Shown here: one piece after another, positions 48,321 through 60,260 of the stretch
How the letters are laid out: each line of letters begins with the position of its first letter
Numbering within the stretch: position 1 is the first letter of the stretch
Source: Combretum micranthum
Lineage: Eukaryota > Streptophyta > Magnoliopsida > Myrtales > Combretaceae
Assembly: GCA_024138025.1 (NCBI GenBank)
Contig: JAMXBD010001453.1
Span: forward strand, 248,001 to 312,000
Direction of reading: 5' to 3'
Length of the DNA: 64,000 nucleotides
Translations under genes and position numbers: made by a program
The notes under the pieces: model-generated
Database searches by the model: none
What the model was told of the DNA's origin: nothing
Seen by the model: the letters and a program-made list of their open reading frames with translations, nothing else

Positions 48321-49439
48321 GCCATCCCATAATGAAAAAAGGCGATGTTTGCATAATATGCTGACATCACCCTAGTTCAAAATTCTTCTAGATACACTTA
48401 TTGATGCGCTACTAACCACTACCATAAAGTTAATTTGTGTTATTTAATTTCTTTTTTTTTATAGTTATCTTTTAGGAGTAATCTTTATATATATTTATAT
48501 GTATATTTATTCTATAATATAAAATAAAATAAAATAAATTATAATGAACGGCAAGGATGTCATATGCTATTAAATAAAAGTGCAAATAAGTCTTTCTTAA
48601 TAAACTAAGTGTTGTTAATCCTCATCTAAAAGAAATGTACCCCTCTCTCTCTCAACAGTTTCACAAGGACCAAAAGCCTAGAACTCTCTCTCTCTCTGTC
48701 TCTCTCTCAAGCTTGTATCTTATTCCAAGGAGTCATGTAGGCAAATCAATAAGTAAGTTTTCTCCTTTTCAATCCTTTGGATCTAAAAGAGCCATCTTTT
48801 CTGGGTTTTCTTATTGGTATTGAAAGGATTCAATCTTTTGGAGGAGTTTTGGGAAACCCTAAGTTTCTTTGTTGAAGATTTTGATGTTTTGCAATCAAAG
48901 GAGAAAGAAACATCTTTTATGTTTAGGTAATGTGTTTATAATGATGCTTTCATGTGGATAAGTATGCTTTAGAAGTGTGATCTAAGTTAAGAAAAAAAAA
49001 GGTTTTCTTTGGTGTTTTTCCATCTTTTGGAGTAAAGGGGTTCATATAGAGGTTCACGGTTGTATCATGAATCATGATCTTCTCGGATGTGGCGAGTGAC
49101 AATAGATCACAACCGTGACAGAAGCCATAATGTCTGTTACCACCCCCATCATGGATGTGACAAGAGCCATGATGGCAATCAACCCCCCTCCCCTTAGAAT
49201 GGGCATGATTAGGGAGTTTTGTTATGTTTCATTTTTCCAAAGCCTAGCATGCCTCCTATCACTAGTGTGACCAATGGGAATTTCAAAGCTTTCTTTTTTT
49301 TTTTTCTTTTTTTGACCTTTTAAAATACCTAAACTCTTAACCTATCTTCTAATATTCCTAAATCTAAGTAAGATGGTTTGCTTAAACCTAGGATAGTTGT
49401 AGATCTTGTTAGTTTAATGGTCTAGATGACCTTAGGAGT
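48321..49439. other. non-coding, leader-like CT-rich segment
   Basis: A CT-rich stretch (48635-48715) resembles the transcribed leader of an LTR and may belong to the dispersed repeat that follows. The 62-codon frame at 48635-48823 is low-complexity Ser/Leu and not a gene. Confidence 0.35.
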
Positions 49440-50160
49440 ACGTTTACCTTTTGAAATCAATTTTGAGCAAGTGTTTGTTTGTGTACAGGTGTCTTTGGTG
49501 AAGCTAGGTTAATCGTTCCAGACATTGTCTTAGGTATGTCCTTACCTTGATTGTTGTTTGTGAATAGAGGCTTAGAAACTGCAAATGAACCTATTGATTT
49601 CCTACTTCAAATTGGTTGTTGCTTACGTTTAGCTTGGTCTAGTGGATCGAGAGTACCAGTGCCACTAGGACAGCGTCCTGATGATTTGTGTGTGGCATTG
49701 TCTCGAGTAGAGTTATGCACAAAGAAATTCTAATAGTTTAGAAATGGTATGAGTACGGTACCCATGGTATGTGAGGAGTAACCAACACCAATATATTTAT
49801 AAGTATTCATATATATTATTGTTTTTATGGAGTTATGAGTTACTCTGAGTTTAAGGTATTTGCAAATGGCTCTAAATTGTGTTGTTCGTCTATCTAATTA
49901 AATATAACAACCAATGATTGCTGCATATGTTACTATGTCACATGTGGATTTGTATAATGTTTGTTCATGAGTATGTGGTGGTGGTATGGCACACTGGGCC
50001 TTTGCGATCACTCTTTGTATTTTTCATTCAAGTGAAGAACCTATAGTGTTCGATTTATCAGATATGATGTATCCATAGGCTATAGGATAACAATAGTGGA
50101 GCTGACTTTCCAGCTGACTTTTAGATGAACAAATTTGAGATAAGTAGAGTTTTGGAACTA
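49440..50160 (+). repeat. dispersed repeat E, copy 1
   Basis: The blocks 49650-49760 (CCACTAGGACAGCGTCCTGATGAT; TCGAGTAGAGTTATGCA) and 50085-50130 (GACTTTCCAGCTGACTTTTAGATGA) correspond in order to 56375-56470 and 56770-56810. The 60-codon frame at 49551-49733 lies across one block and is not preserved in the other copy. Confidence 0.55.
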
Positions 50161-52398
50161 TGAAGTTGATGAAATTATGTTATGATTTAGTTGAAGTTAT
50201 GAGACTTTTTGTATAATGTTTTTAAGTTTTATTTTGAGTTGGCACTTGGTTTATGCAAACCGAGTTATTCAAAAGATTTTATTATGACAAAATTGTTTTA
50301 GAAGTTCTCATTTAATGTGAAACATTGGAGTATATTGTGTTATTAATTATGGTTTAGTAGAATCAGCCTTAATATGCTCATATCTAGTGAGGACATGTGG
50401 CAAGCTGATAATACTCTCAGTTTATGGCGTTATATATTCCATAGTTATTTCTTTTTTATAGTTATTTTTAGAGATAATTTTATATATTTATTCCATAGTT
50501 ATGCATTTGCTTAGTTGATAGGATATCTCTCCATTTTGGTTATTTTTTTATATTATTAGTTGTTAGGAATATATGAACCTATAAAAAAGCTACCTATGTA
50601 TTCGGTGATTCAATTTTTTTATTTACCATTCATAATTTTTTATAAATTTAGTGAGATGGATTTCTCCTAATTCATGAGTATTGAGTATATTGTCTCTTTA
50701 TTCATATCATGGTCTTATCAATCTTAGGTAGATTTGGTGAGCACATTAGTTGGATTTTTTTTTTTTTTCTAACACAGTGAGAGTTTTATAATTCATCGAT
50801 AATATCAATTAAATGCAAAATAAATACGTTTCCAATGTAGTAGAGTTATAAACACTGAATTTTGCATGGGATTTTATTTTTGGTTTTGGTCAAGAATTTA
50901 TTCTATGAAATTCCAGTGCTTCTTATACCATGATAGGTAATTAATTGAATTTTATTTACGATAAACATTCTATTTGTCATCACAAATTGAAGATTATGAA
51001 ACTTATTTGGAGGTTTGTAAGAATGTTATATTACATTACCAAGATTCTAAATAGAATCAACTAAAGATAAAGACTTACAAAATTATGTATAAAGAAAGAA
51101 ATTTTACATTGGCATCATGGAAATAAATCTACAGAAGTATTAGAAATTACAAAGGGAGATTACGTGAAAAATAAGTCAAACCTGGTTTTGATGATGAAGC
51201 AATAATATCAAAGCAAATAACGTAACGTAATGAGGAATAGAAAAATTAACTAGACAACAAAAAACGCGATTATAATATTGATGATTTATTTTTGGATTTT
51301 TGTTGAAAAGTTTGCAAATAATTAGTTGATGTCCATATAAAATTGTTATCTGTAAGGGAGGTCCTTACTTGATACCATGATTGGGAAATTTCCACGATTT
51401 TTATTTCAAAATTTATATGAAAATGCTAAGCATTCTAGATGATAGTGATCACTTCTTAGACCCGCGTTATAAAGTAGCAAATATAAGCAGGTGCCCGAGG
51501 AATTAAAATATTAAAAATTGCACAAAGAAGGAATAATTCCATCATATATAGATTCCATTTTTCTGTGTGTCAATAATAAATGGAAAATGCTCTTTATTTT
51601 ATATATAATAAGTCCTACCTATTTCTTAATCCTAAAGTAGATGGTTTTTGTGCCAATTAAGGTAAGATGAATTTGATTTTTGACCATTCTGTAAGGAAAC
51701 TATAAAGACTATTGAAAAAAATGCATCCAACATATATGGCAAATAATTTACTTAAGCACCAAACGCTAGTATGTTTACCATTGCCTAGATTAAAATTATG
51801 TAATCTTTCTGTACAAGTCCTTGAATATTTTGGAAGTGAAAACCAAGAAGGTTTAAGCAAATATATTCTACTTAATCAATCAACAATAATAAAAAATACG
51901 CCAAACGTGTGATATTTATTTCCATTTTGCATAGATATATTTTTTTTTTTTCTTTCCATTAGAGACCTAGTTTTCACCCATAGAATGGTTAACGGTATAA
52001 ATCTTTTGGAAACTTTATGATGGGTTTTTATTTGAAAACTTTTGGCCTACAAATATATATGTGTATATTTTAAATTCTTTTATGAATAAAATAACCATAT
52101 ATCATATAATTGAGATTGTTTCGATTTTTAAAATATCTTATAACATCATTATATTATTGATTTCTTTCTTTTAATCGAGAGAGATTGAAAAAAAGTAACC
52201 GTCGCCTTTTAAAGAAAACAATCCAGAATTAATATATGATGGTTGTACGACACTAGAACAAGATTCATATAAATTAATCTATTGTCACAGGTTTCTGACT
52301 CATCATTCACTTCATAATCCTCTTCCCTTCCCCCCCCCCCCCCCCCCGGTACTTACTTTACATCAAAAACCTTTTCTTTTTTCTTTCATACATGGCAG
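50161..52398. other. intergenic, upstream of the 52.4-kb ORF
   Basis: No gene is supported. A fragment near 51452 reads HFLDPRYKVANI, resembling the LDPRYK motif of hAT transposases, but without further homology around it. A poly-C run lies at 52330-52347. Upstream exons of the 52.4-kb candidate gene could be here and unrecognised. Confidence 0.4.
52330..52347. repeat. poly-C run (18 C)
   Basis: This is an uninterrupted cytosine homopolymer, rare in plant DNA and error-prone in sequencing. Confidence 0.9.
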
Positions 52399-52948
52399 GA
52401 TATGGAAGGAAAGGAAAAGATCTCAACGTTCAGCAGTATGGATTCAGCAGAAACATTCAAGCAGGCATGTTCTATGGAGTTCTATGCCAATATGTGGTCT
52501 ACGATTCATGAACATAGGAAATCTCGTAGAACACATGGAGCTTCATGTGATGGCAGGTAAGAGGCTCTTAGGAAAGCTAGATTCTAGGGATCTTCTTCGG
52601 GGAACCAAATGTTCATTGCATCATCATCATCCTATGCCAATGATCATGAGGCCGTCGACATATCTAAGCAGCCATCTACCTACAACCTGCCAAATTTCCA
52701 ATGGGAATGACTTTCCCCTTTGCCCAAATCCACCATCATCCTATTTAAAATATGGTGCCTTTCGGCCAGAACTTGGTACGACTAGTCAACATACTAGAAT
52801 GGATCCTCAGACTTCAAGTGGTGATACTAAAGATTACCTCCATATATTGGATCAGCCTATTCGAAAGAAAAGGAGGCCAAATAGTAAGGGGAATGAAGAT
52901 AATATTCCAATCAATGGTGTGAAGCCAGATTTAACCCTAAAGCTTTAG
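52399..52948 (+). CDS. possible last exon, C2H2-like finger and EAR-like C-terminus
   Basis: From a good 3' splice site (TTTCATACATGGCAG, ending 52398) one frame is open for 183 codons to the TAG at 52946. It includes PICGLRF....NLVEHMELH, which looks like one C2H2 finger missing its first Cys. A one-base loss at TGCCAATATGT would explain that, since TGC is present in the adjacent frame. The rest is His/Pro/Ser-rich, then KKRRP, and ends in KPDLTLKL, like an EAR repression motif (LxLxL). A second frame of the same exon (52399-52556) also reads well, ending at a consensus donor GGCAG/GTAAGAG. So the exon could be spliced at 52556 instead. I do not recognise the family. Coding status is likely from composition but unproven. 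Confidence 0.4.
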
Positions 52949-53694
52949 GCGAAAGGGTGTGGTATACTGGTGTACCTTGCAAAAATAAAAGAGATTTGCA
53001 ACATTTTAACCTTAGATTAGGTTGTTAATTTTATGTTTCCCTTGAAATATGATGAAAAGATGTAGCTGAAATATTATTGTCTTTTAACATTTCTTTTTAA
53101 TCATTGTTAATTATCCTGCTGTCATATTAGAACTGAATTTTTAAGTTAATTTGTGCTTATACTAGAAATTTATAGATTCGAGTAGACAAAGTTAACCATT
53201 ATGTGTTTACTCGTGTTACTCTGGAATTACGGTAGTTAGAATTTTTTTTCTTTTTCTTTTCTCTTTTATTATTTTTTATGGCTAGAACCGTGGTCAGATG
53301 TTTGCCGTGCGCATTTTAAAAAGATACATTCGTCTAGTCATATTTGGGCCAAAATGTCATCGTCATATCAAGTAAGAAAGAACCATCTCACTGTTTTTAA
53401 AAATAAAAAATAAAAAATCGCCGGACACTGTAATTTGCTAACGATGGAAAAGGAGGATCGGACTTATTTGAAATTTGAGAGAAAATGTTAATGCCAATTG
53501 GTGTTAGGTTCAGCAAATCCAAATAATTCATAAAAATAACAAAAATTTGAGCGATTGTTAGATTAATACATAAATAGACTAAATATGATGACAATTTAAG
53601 AATTGGTGGAGTAATAACCAGGCTGAAGAAGTAATCCCTATCATATAGGTAACTATTTATACCCCACTCAATTGAGTACAATATGTGTTAAATA
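52949..53694. other. 3' flank of the candidate gene, no gene
   Basis: AT-rich sequence follows the stop, with an AATAAA-like element (AAAATAAAAG near 52982) that could be a polyadenylation signal. Minus-strand frames (for example 53397-53681) have no recognisable features. Confidence 0.4.
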
Positions 53695-54470
53695 TAGAGG
53701 GCGATAGGTTAAGCTACATGTATTGTTTTTGTAGGGCTTGCTTTCATTGGATAGGGTACAACTTATGAGTATAAAGTCTTTATATCTATACCCACCCTTG
53801 AATATATGCAATAGTGTATACAAGTTTCAAGGTACCTTGTACCTATCCTAAAACATATATTTTATTAAAAAAAATTTAATATAAAATAAATAATAAATAA
53901 ATAATACTATCTTTTTTTTCATTTTATAATCATTTTTAATTAAGATTATCGATTATAGACTACTTTTGAGAAAATTTTATTTAAAAAAACTTGTACCAAT
54001 TTATTGTGGAGATACTTATAATTTTTATTTTGGACAAATTTCCATGGTACTTAAACTTCTAAATCATATAGAAGTGTTATTTATCTTCTAAAATTAATTG
54101 GAAAATATGAACTTTGAAATTTTTTATTATAGAATTTGCCAGATGTTTATTTGTTACAGATTTCAACTTTAACACATAAACAAATTCAACATATTGTAAA
54201 ACTTGTGACATTAAAAAAATATATCTTTTAAATTTCTTTCAATATTTTTTTATAATAAATATATATAAATAGGATAGTTTTACATATTATAATTTAAAAT
54301 TAAAAAAAAAAAACTTTATAGGTTCCATAAAATACCTTATACCCTATGAGTTTTATGGTGAGTACAAAGTATTAACGAATAGGTTTTGGATATAAAACTT
54401 TATACCCTATGCCTTATATGGTAGAGTATGAATAAGACTTTATATCTTACCCAGACTCAACTCACCCCTA
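53695..54470. mobile_element. hAT-like non-autonomous element candidate
   Basis: The left end TAGAGGGCGATAGG (53695) and the right end, which reads TAGGGGTGAGTTGAGTC on the minus strand from 54470, resemble hAT terminal repeats. The interior is built of TACCC/GGGTA and TATAAAG words on both strands, a common feature of such elements. The flanking 8-mers are similar in composition but do not match well, so this is tentative. Confidence 0.4.
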
Positions 54471-54747
54471 TTAATATCTCAGTTAATGATATCAAGATTA
54501 AAAAAAAAAAGTGAAATGTAGGAGGTTCCAATTAATTAAAACCGTAGGGCCAAAAAAAAAATTTAAACCGTGATTAACATGGTGCCAGAAATGGTCAATA
54601 GCACGCAGATTGAGTTAATTAACCTGTAGCAAAACGTGGCCAATTAGTTGTGAAATAAATAGCAGTAGTTTAATATTCTTGAGTTAATTATAAATAATAC
54701 TCAAATACTAATTTTTCTAAGTCCTTAATGTCTGGGAAATTTTCTTG

Positions 54748-55443
54748 TAGGGGAGTGCAAAAAAACTGATAAAACTAAAAAACCGAACCGTAACCGTAAA
54801 ACTAATCCAAAATTTTTTGTTAACAAGTCCGTTCGTTTCGATTTAGAATTATGGTTTTATTTTTTTCGAATTTTCGGTTTCGATTTATAATCATAAAAAA
54901 CCGACGGTTAATAGTTAACCATTTCCATATTTATAAATATATTATATATATAATTTACATATACATATAATTATTTTTTTAAAATATATATATATATATA
55001 TATAATTTATATATGTTATTGTTTCTTGGATCTAAATAAAAGTATCATATTCTATCTTATGTTTGATGGGAGTTAATATGGCAATTTTATTTAGTATTTT
55101 ATTGATGATGATATATCTAAAGCTTTGTTTTTCTCCTTTTCCTTAATTTGATTTTCCTTCTTTTATCTCTTATAATAATAATAATAATAATATAAAGAAG
55201 AACTCTATGATAAAGGTTAAAAAATAAGATTTGTTGAAACTATCAATTTGATTTATTGAAACTATTATGTTAAATGGTTAAAAACCGAAAATTGAAAAAA
55301 TTAATCAAAATAATGGTTAACCATTAAAGCGGTTAATCATTTATAATGGCCTAGTTAAGGATCAAAATATTAAAAAACCAATCATTAAGGCTAGGTTCAA
55401 AAAATAGGGCCATTGTGTGGTTAGCCGAATGTGAACACCTCTA
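54748..55443. mobile_element. hAT-type non-autonomous element (696 bp)
   Basis: The left end TAGGGGAGTGCAAAA and the right end, which reads TAGAGGTGTTCACATTCGG on the minus strand, are hAT-like termini. They are flanked by TTTTCTTG (54740-54747) and TTTCCTTG (55444-55451), an 8-bp target-site duplication with one mismatch. The interior is rich in AACCG/CGGTT words (AAACCGAACCGTAACCG; TTAACCATTAAAGCGG) and has no transposase gene. Confidence 0.75.
54984..55005. repeat. AT microsatellite
   Basis: This is a TA dinucleotide run inside the hAT-type element. Confidence 0.8.
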
Positions 55444-55451
55444 TTTCCTTG

Positions 55452-56049
55452 GAGTCCTTTAGTTAAGTTTGTTAAACTATCCCATACAAATCACAATATT
55501 CGAATGTTAAACTATCATATATAAATCAGGTTTTTCATTCAAAATTGTAAATTATAACTATTTTGGTCAAGATTTCTTGAAATACCCTAAAATTAAATAG
55601 CATATAAATAAGGGCTGAGAAATATCTTTTGAGTATTTGATATGGACAAGTGCTCCAATCAATTGAAAATTTAAAAGTGATGTCAGAATTAACCAACGTA
55701 CTAAATTGTAGAAAAAATCCCTTTTTCATTCTTCTCAAAATTTGTAGAATTCTTCTCTTCCTCTCTAATTGACATTCATCAATCTCGAAGATTTAAAAGG
55801 ATTTTGTAGTAAGTAAAAATCTCTTCTTTCTTTTCTTCATCATTTCCGCTAAAAGTAACCACTTAAATATCAAATTCTCATATTTTTGGAGATGCTTTTG
55901 TACTATTATATGAAGTAATGGGTTTGGGGGAAATTTTTGAGAAAATTCTAAAGACTTGGAAAGTGAGAAAGACGAAGGTTTAATGTTACTTTAAAACATT
56001 GAAACCTAAACATTGTTAATTTAATTACCTTTTTCTTATTTCGTTTCTA
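55452..56049. other. non-coding, leader-like segment before repeat E copy 2
   Basis: A CT-rich stretch (55745-55770) may be the counterpart of 48635-48715. No gene is supported. Confidence 0.35.
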
Positions 56050-56830
56050 AATTAATATCTTACCTTTAAACTAAGTATGTGATAGCTACCATCAATGTTT
56101 AGGTAGGAGTGAGAGCTATAGAAGTATAATCTACGAATGAATTTGGATGAATTGATGATTCTAAATACTCTATTTACTTTGTCACTCAGGTTTCAAATGT
56201 TCTAAGTTTCACGATGAGTCCACGTTTCAAGTACATGTATATCCTACATGTGTTTATGACTATTTAGAGCAGAAACTTAAACATACCAACTAACTATTTT
56301 ACTATAAGAATGTACTTGTTCCTTATATGTGGCCATTGGTAGTAGATGGGGAGTACCTACACTACTATCACAGCAACTCGATGATCCATATGTTACGATA
56401 TCCCAGAGTAGAGTCATGCATAGAAAGGTTCTAAGTAGATCTAAGTGTTTTGGTGTTGTAGATATTAAGGAGTACCAAATATATAGTTTATGGACTCATG
56501 GGTGTTAGAGAGTACCAAACATTATATATTTATGTATTATTATATTACGTGTGGTGAGATAGTACGTTATCTCTATGTTGCTTGCTTAGCTTGAAATAAA
56601 GATAATAAGATGTTGGGTGTTACATTAGTGATATTTTTGCATGTGAGTGTGTGTTTGTAGTATATTGTACTAGGCTCCAACTCATTTCTTTAGCAATTTT
56701 AGGTACAAGTCTTAAGCATATAAAGCATTTCATTATTAGTTGTGACAATTAGTAGGATTCGAGAATATCACTAGCATTGAAGACTTTCCAGATGATAATT
56801 AGATGATATAAGAGGATCTGTGAAAGAGGA
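56050..56830 (+). repeat. dispersed repeat E, copy 2
   Basis: The counterpart of 49440-50160. Matches include CAGAGTAGAGTCATGCATAGAAAGGTTCTAA-like sequence at 56403-56435 and GACTTTCCAGATGATAATTAGATGA at 56781. The copies are well diverged, so this is an old repeat, possibly LTR-derived. Confidence 0.55.
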
Positions 56831-57299
56831 AGTATTATCATGTGTAGTTAGTCTAATGGTAAAGAGCATAGTGCTTATTGAAGAAAAACATTCTAGATGC
56901 AATGAATAGATCTTCTATCATGTTTGGGTAAACTCTCTCAATATCCGTTAGTTAAATTCTTATAGAAACAAGATGAGACTATTGTAGCTACCATAGTTAC
57001 AAGTATTTAATTTGACATTACTTAGAGTAATTAATATTTGAGTGATTTTGGAGTTAATGACGATGTAATTTGTGGGGTTTTAGTTGGTTTTAAAGCTTAG
57101 TATATCCAAACTTGCAATGCACACATGATAGGTTGTAAATGTCCTAAACTTAAGGCATTACATTTATATTATTATATATCCAAGCACACCTATACAAAAA
57201 TCTATCAATTAATTTCCTCACAATTCATTATCTAAAAACCCTAAATTTCATTTTTAATCAATGCTTCCAAGTTTGAACAATAATTCATCCGAAGCATGA

Positions 57300-57300
<1 letters not shown>
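56831..57300. other. AT-rich non-coding stretch
   Basis: No gene supported. Confidence 0.4.
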
Positions 57301-57334
<34 letters not shown>

Positions 57335-57371
57335 GCACACGCACATGCACATGCGCACACACACACACAGA
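57301..57371. repeat. CA microsatellite, interrupted
   Basis: CA dinucleotides run for about 70 bp with GCAC and TGCAC interruptions, followed by a short TA run. Confidence 0.95.
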
Positions 57372-57985
57372 CACACATATATATATAGTGCATAACTTGA
57401 ATTTCAATCACAATTCCAAAAAACACTTAATCCAATACTTAATTCCATATCATTGTATCCTTGATGTGTTTCATATGTACATCATCATATTCATCTAATT
57501 GTTATTCAATCCATAAATTCCAATGGCCATCAAATGTGAAATATAAAACCACACGTAACACAACACACCTACATGAACATATTTAAGTCAACCTACTTCA
57601 AATTTCATTAACCTACAATATTAGGAGTAAGTATAGTAACTTACCTTACTTGAGAGAATTATTAACCCTTTTTTATTTAATCTTACACACAAACAATAAG
57701 CTTCAAAGGGGCCTAACAGCCAAAATTTGGCTAAGTCCATTTACTTGCGTTAATTTCCACACTTAAAGAGATCAAAAACTCACTTTTTTAAACTTGACCC
57801 TTACCTTAATCTAAATTTTAATAATTATAGGCAGCTTCTTCTTCTTATAATCTTTCTTCATGACCTTGACTTCTTAGTGAAAATGGCTTAAGAGCTAATT
57901 AGTACTAATCTTTGATTAATTGTATTTAATTAGCAGCCATAGGGTCATTAACGTATGCTTAGCTTAAACCTTGAGAACATTTTTA
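57372..57985. other. AT-rich non-coding stretch
   Basis: No gene supported. Short CTT runs lie near 57830. Confidence 0.4.
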
Positions 57986-58350
57986 TTGGAGTAAATTATA
58001 CCAGGTAAGTTCATTTAAGGTATTAACAATTTAATTAATTAAAATAAGGAATTAATGTTTCGCAAGGTGATTCATATGAGGTATCAACATTTCACAAAAT
58101 TTATTTAAGGTGTTAACATTAGGATCAGTTTTCTTTTAATTTTCTTCAGCAATCAATTATTGATACTTTATTTGACTCACTTTGCAAAGCATTAATACAT
58201 ATTTTTAACAACTTGAAATATAAATACCTTAAATGAATTTTAGCCTTAAATGTCATCTCCTATTTTTAACCACTCAAAATATTGATATCTTAAATAAACG
58301 TACCATAATCGTTGATACCTTTTGATGTAATTTATCAATTTTTGTTAGTG
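57986..58350. mobile_element. MITE-like inverted element candidate
   Basis: The left side (GTAAATTATACCAGG, then ATTTAAGGTATTAAC) and the right side in inverse (GATAAATTACATCAA, then AGGTATCAACG) mirror each other imperfectly. The interior repeats AAGGTAT/ATACCTT words on both strands. No target-site duplication was fixed. Confidence 0.35.
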
Positions 58351-59110
58351 TAAGGAATGAAATTAAGGCCTTACTAATTTAATGAAAATGTTTTTTTTTG
58401 GGCAATTATCTTTTCATTTTTCCATGTTTGTTTAAGAAAAAAAGGGATAATTGATGAAAAACATTTTCCCTCATTTTGGAAAACAAATACTCTTTCATAT
58501 CTTCTTTTTGGAAAAATAACTTACAAGATATAAAAGGGTAACTTTTTTATTATGATTTATGAGCTCATCTACCCATCATTTACTATCAAAAGATATTTAT
58601 TATTAATTTTTTAAGATATTTTTACTTCAGGTGATTTGTTTCTCATTATAATTTACGTATTTTTATATTAGTTAAATATTTAAAAATCTGTTTTTTATTT
58701 TCAAGGAAAAGCAATTTTCATTAACAAATACTTTTCCTCAAAATAAGTTATTTACTAAGTAGGGCTTATGTGCTTTCTATCATCATGTGCCATATGGCAA
58801 TATCTTATACTCCATTTTCAACACAAGCAAAATTGACTAGTTTTAGCTATTTTAGGGTTTTTCATTCATACAAAGGACACATTATGAATTTAATCAGTGG
58901 ATTAAACTTATTTTAATTATATTATCTAAATATAAAATGTTTATTCATCTCAAATCAAGTTAGAGGAAAATTTATAATTTTGGAAAAATTTTAGGCCTTA
59001 AAAGAATTGTCTAACTCCCATTTGGCTTCGAATTCATTAATTTGATTTCTTGCATAACAATTGATATTTTGGATCATTTTAGAGAGAAAGGGGATGTGAG
59101 AATACAACTA
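58351..59110. other. AT-rich non-coding stretch
   Basis: T and A runs, but no gene or RNA that I can support. Confidence 0.4.
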
Positions 59111-59416
59111 ACCACCTTAAACTTTGACCTTCATGCATATACATCATCTCAAGTATCAAATGTTAAAAATTATGCCCCTTACCTTTAGTAAATTGGTAAT
59201 TAACCCCTAAAAGTTTGAACTAACCCCCTAAAATTTGACATTGGTAGATAAATACCTCTCTAAATTATTTAAATATACTTTTATCACCCTCTAGTCTTTG
59301 ATCGTGGTGCATTTTGATTAAGCTAAAAAAAATCAAATATTCTAGTTGTTATCAATTTATCAAAGTTTAGGAGGTTTGCAACATTTGGATGTTCCGATCA
59401 AAGTTTAAGGCATTAT
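59111..59416. mobile_element. MITE candidate with CCTTAAACTTTGA inverted ends
   Basis: CCTTAAACTTTGA at 59115-59127 occurs inverted as TCAAAGTTTAAGG at 59398-59410, a perfect 13-bp inverted pair about 300 bp apart. The interior has further CCCCTAAAA/TTTAGGAGG words in both directions. The target-site duplication was not determined. Confidence 0.55.
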
Positions 59417-59849
59417 TTCCAATTTTCTTAAAAAGAAAAAAAAAATAAGTAATGGGAATTAATTCCACATTAAAAACCTACTATTCATTTTGATGTCAAC
59501 ATAACTGTCAAGATTCAACATTTAGAAAGAAGCAAATGCACAAGGAAGAAAATTGCAACTAATTTAATTGTGAATACTATATGCATTAGTAAATTCATAT
59601 CTCATTGATATTACCTGATCTTGTATGATATTGTTTATCTTCATTGCTAAGGAGTGATAAGGAATTTACAGTACTTAAAAAGAAAATTTTCCAAAAGTAA
59701 GAGAAATATAAATATATTTTTTGTTTAACAAATTCAAAATGAGGGGGACTCTCTTTCTAGCCTTCTAGAGAGAGAATTTTTGTTATTAAAAAAGAGCATG
59801 CATCTTCAATGTATTTGATAGTAAAGTTGTTGCAAGTGGTGCAAATGAA
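59417..59849. other. AT-rich non-coding stretch
   Basis: No gene supported. Confidence 0.4.
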
Positions 59850-60260
59850 TTAGGTTCATTCACAAACTACCTGAGCTCAACTTAAAGTTTACTTGAGTTC
59901 AAATTTGAGAGAAGTCGAGTCAAACTCGATCTCAGGCTATTCTAGTAGTTTACCAATCCAAGTTAAAGCTTTATATGTTTAGCTTAATTCGTTCACGAGC
60001 TTAATCAAGCTCACATCTAGTATAAATGTTAATTGAATTCAAATCAAGTTTTGATATTTTTTATAATTTAATTTAAAATAGATAAACAGCTTTTAATAAA
60101 TTGAACCTAAATGAGCTTAATTGAGTTGAACTCAAGAATCTATAATGTCACTTCAAGTGAAACCCAAGCTTAAAATCTTACGCTCAATCAAATTCAAGTA
60201 AACCTTAAGCTTTGAAATTTCGAGTCAAGCATGAATTTGAGCTCATATTACAACTATATT
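59850..60260. repeat. GAGCT/AGCTCAA-rich decayed repeat element
   Basis: The words GAGCTCAA, AAGCTTAA, TTGAGTT and ACTCGA on both strands resemble those at 7790-8360. It is probably another old member of the same type of self-complementary non-autonomous element. Ends were not defined. Confidence 0.4.

Noticed and set aside
51440..51500. hAT transposase motif LDPRYK
   Set aside because: Only about a dozen residues match and no other hAT blocks (dimerisation region, catalytic surroundings) are found nearby. It could be chance.
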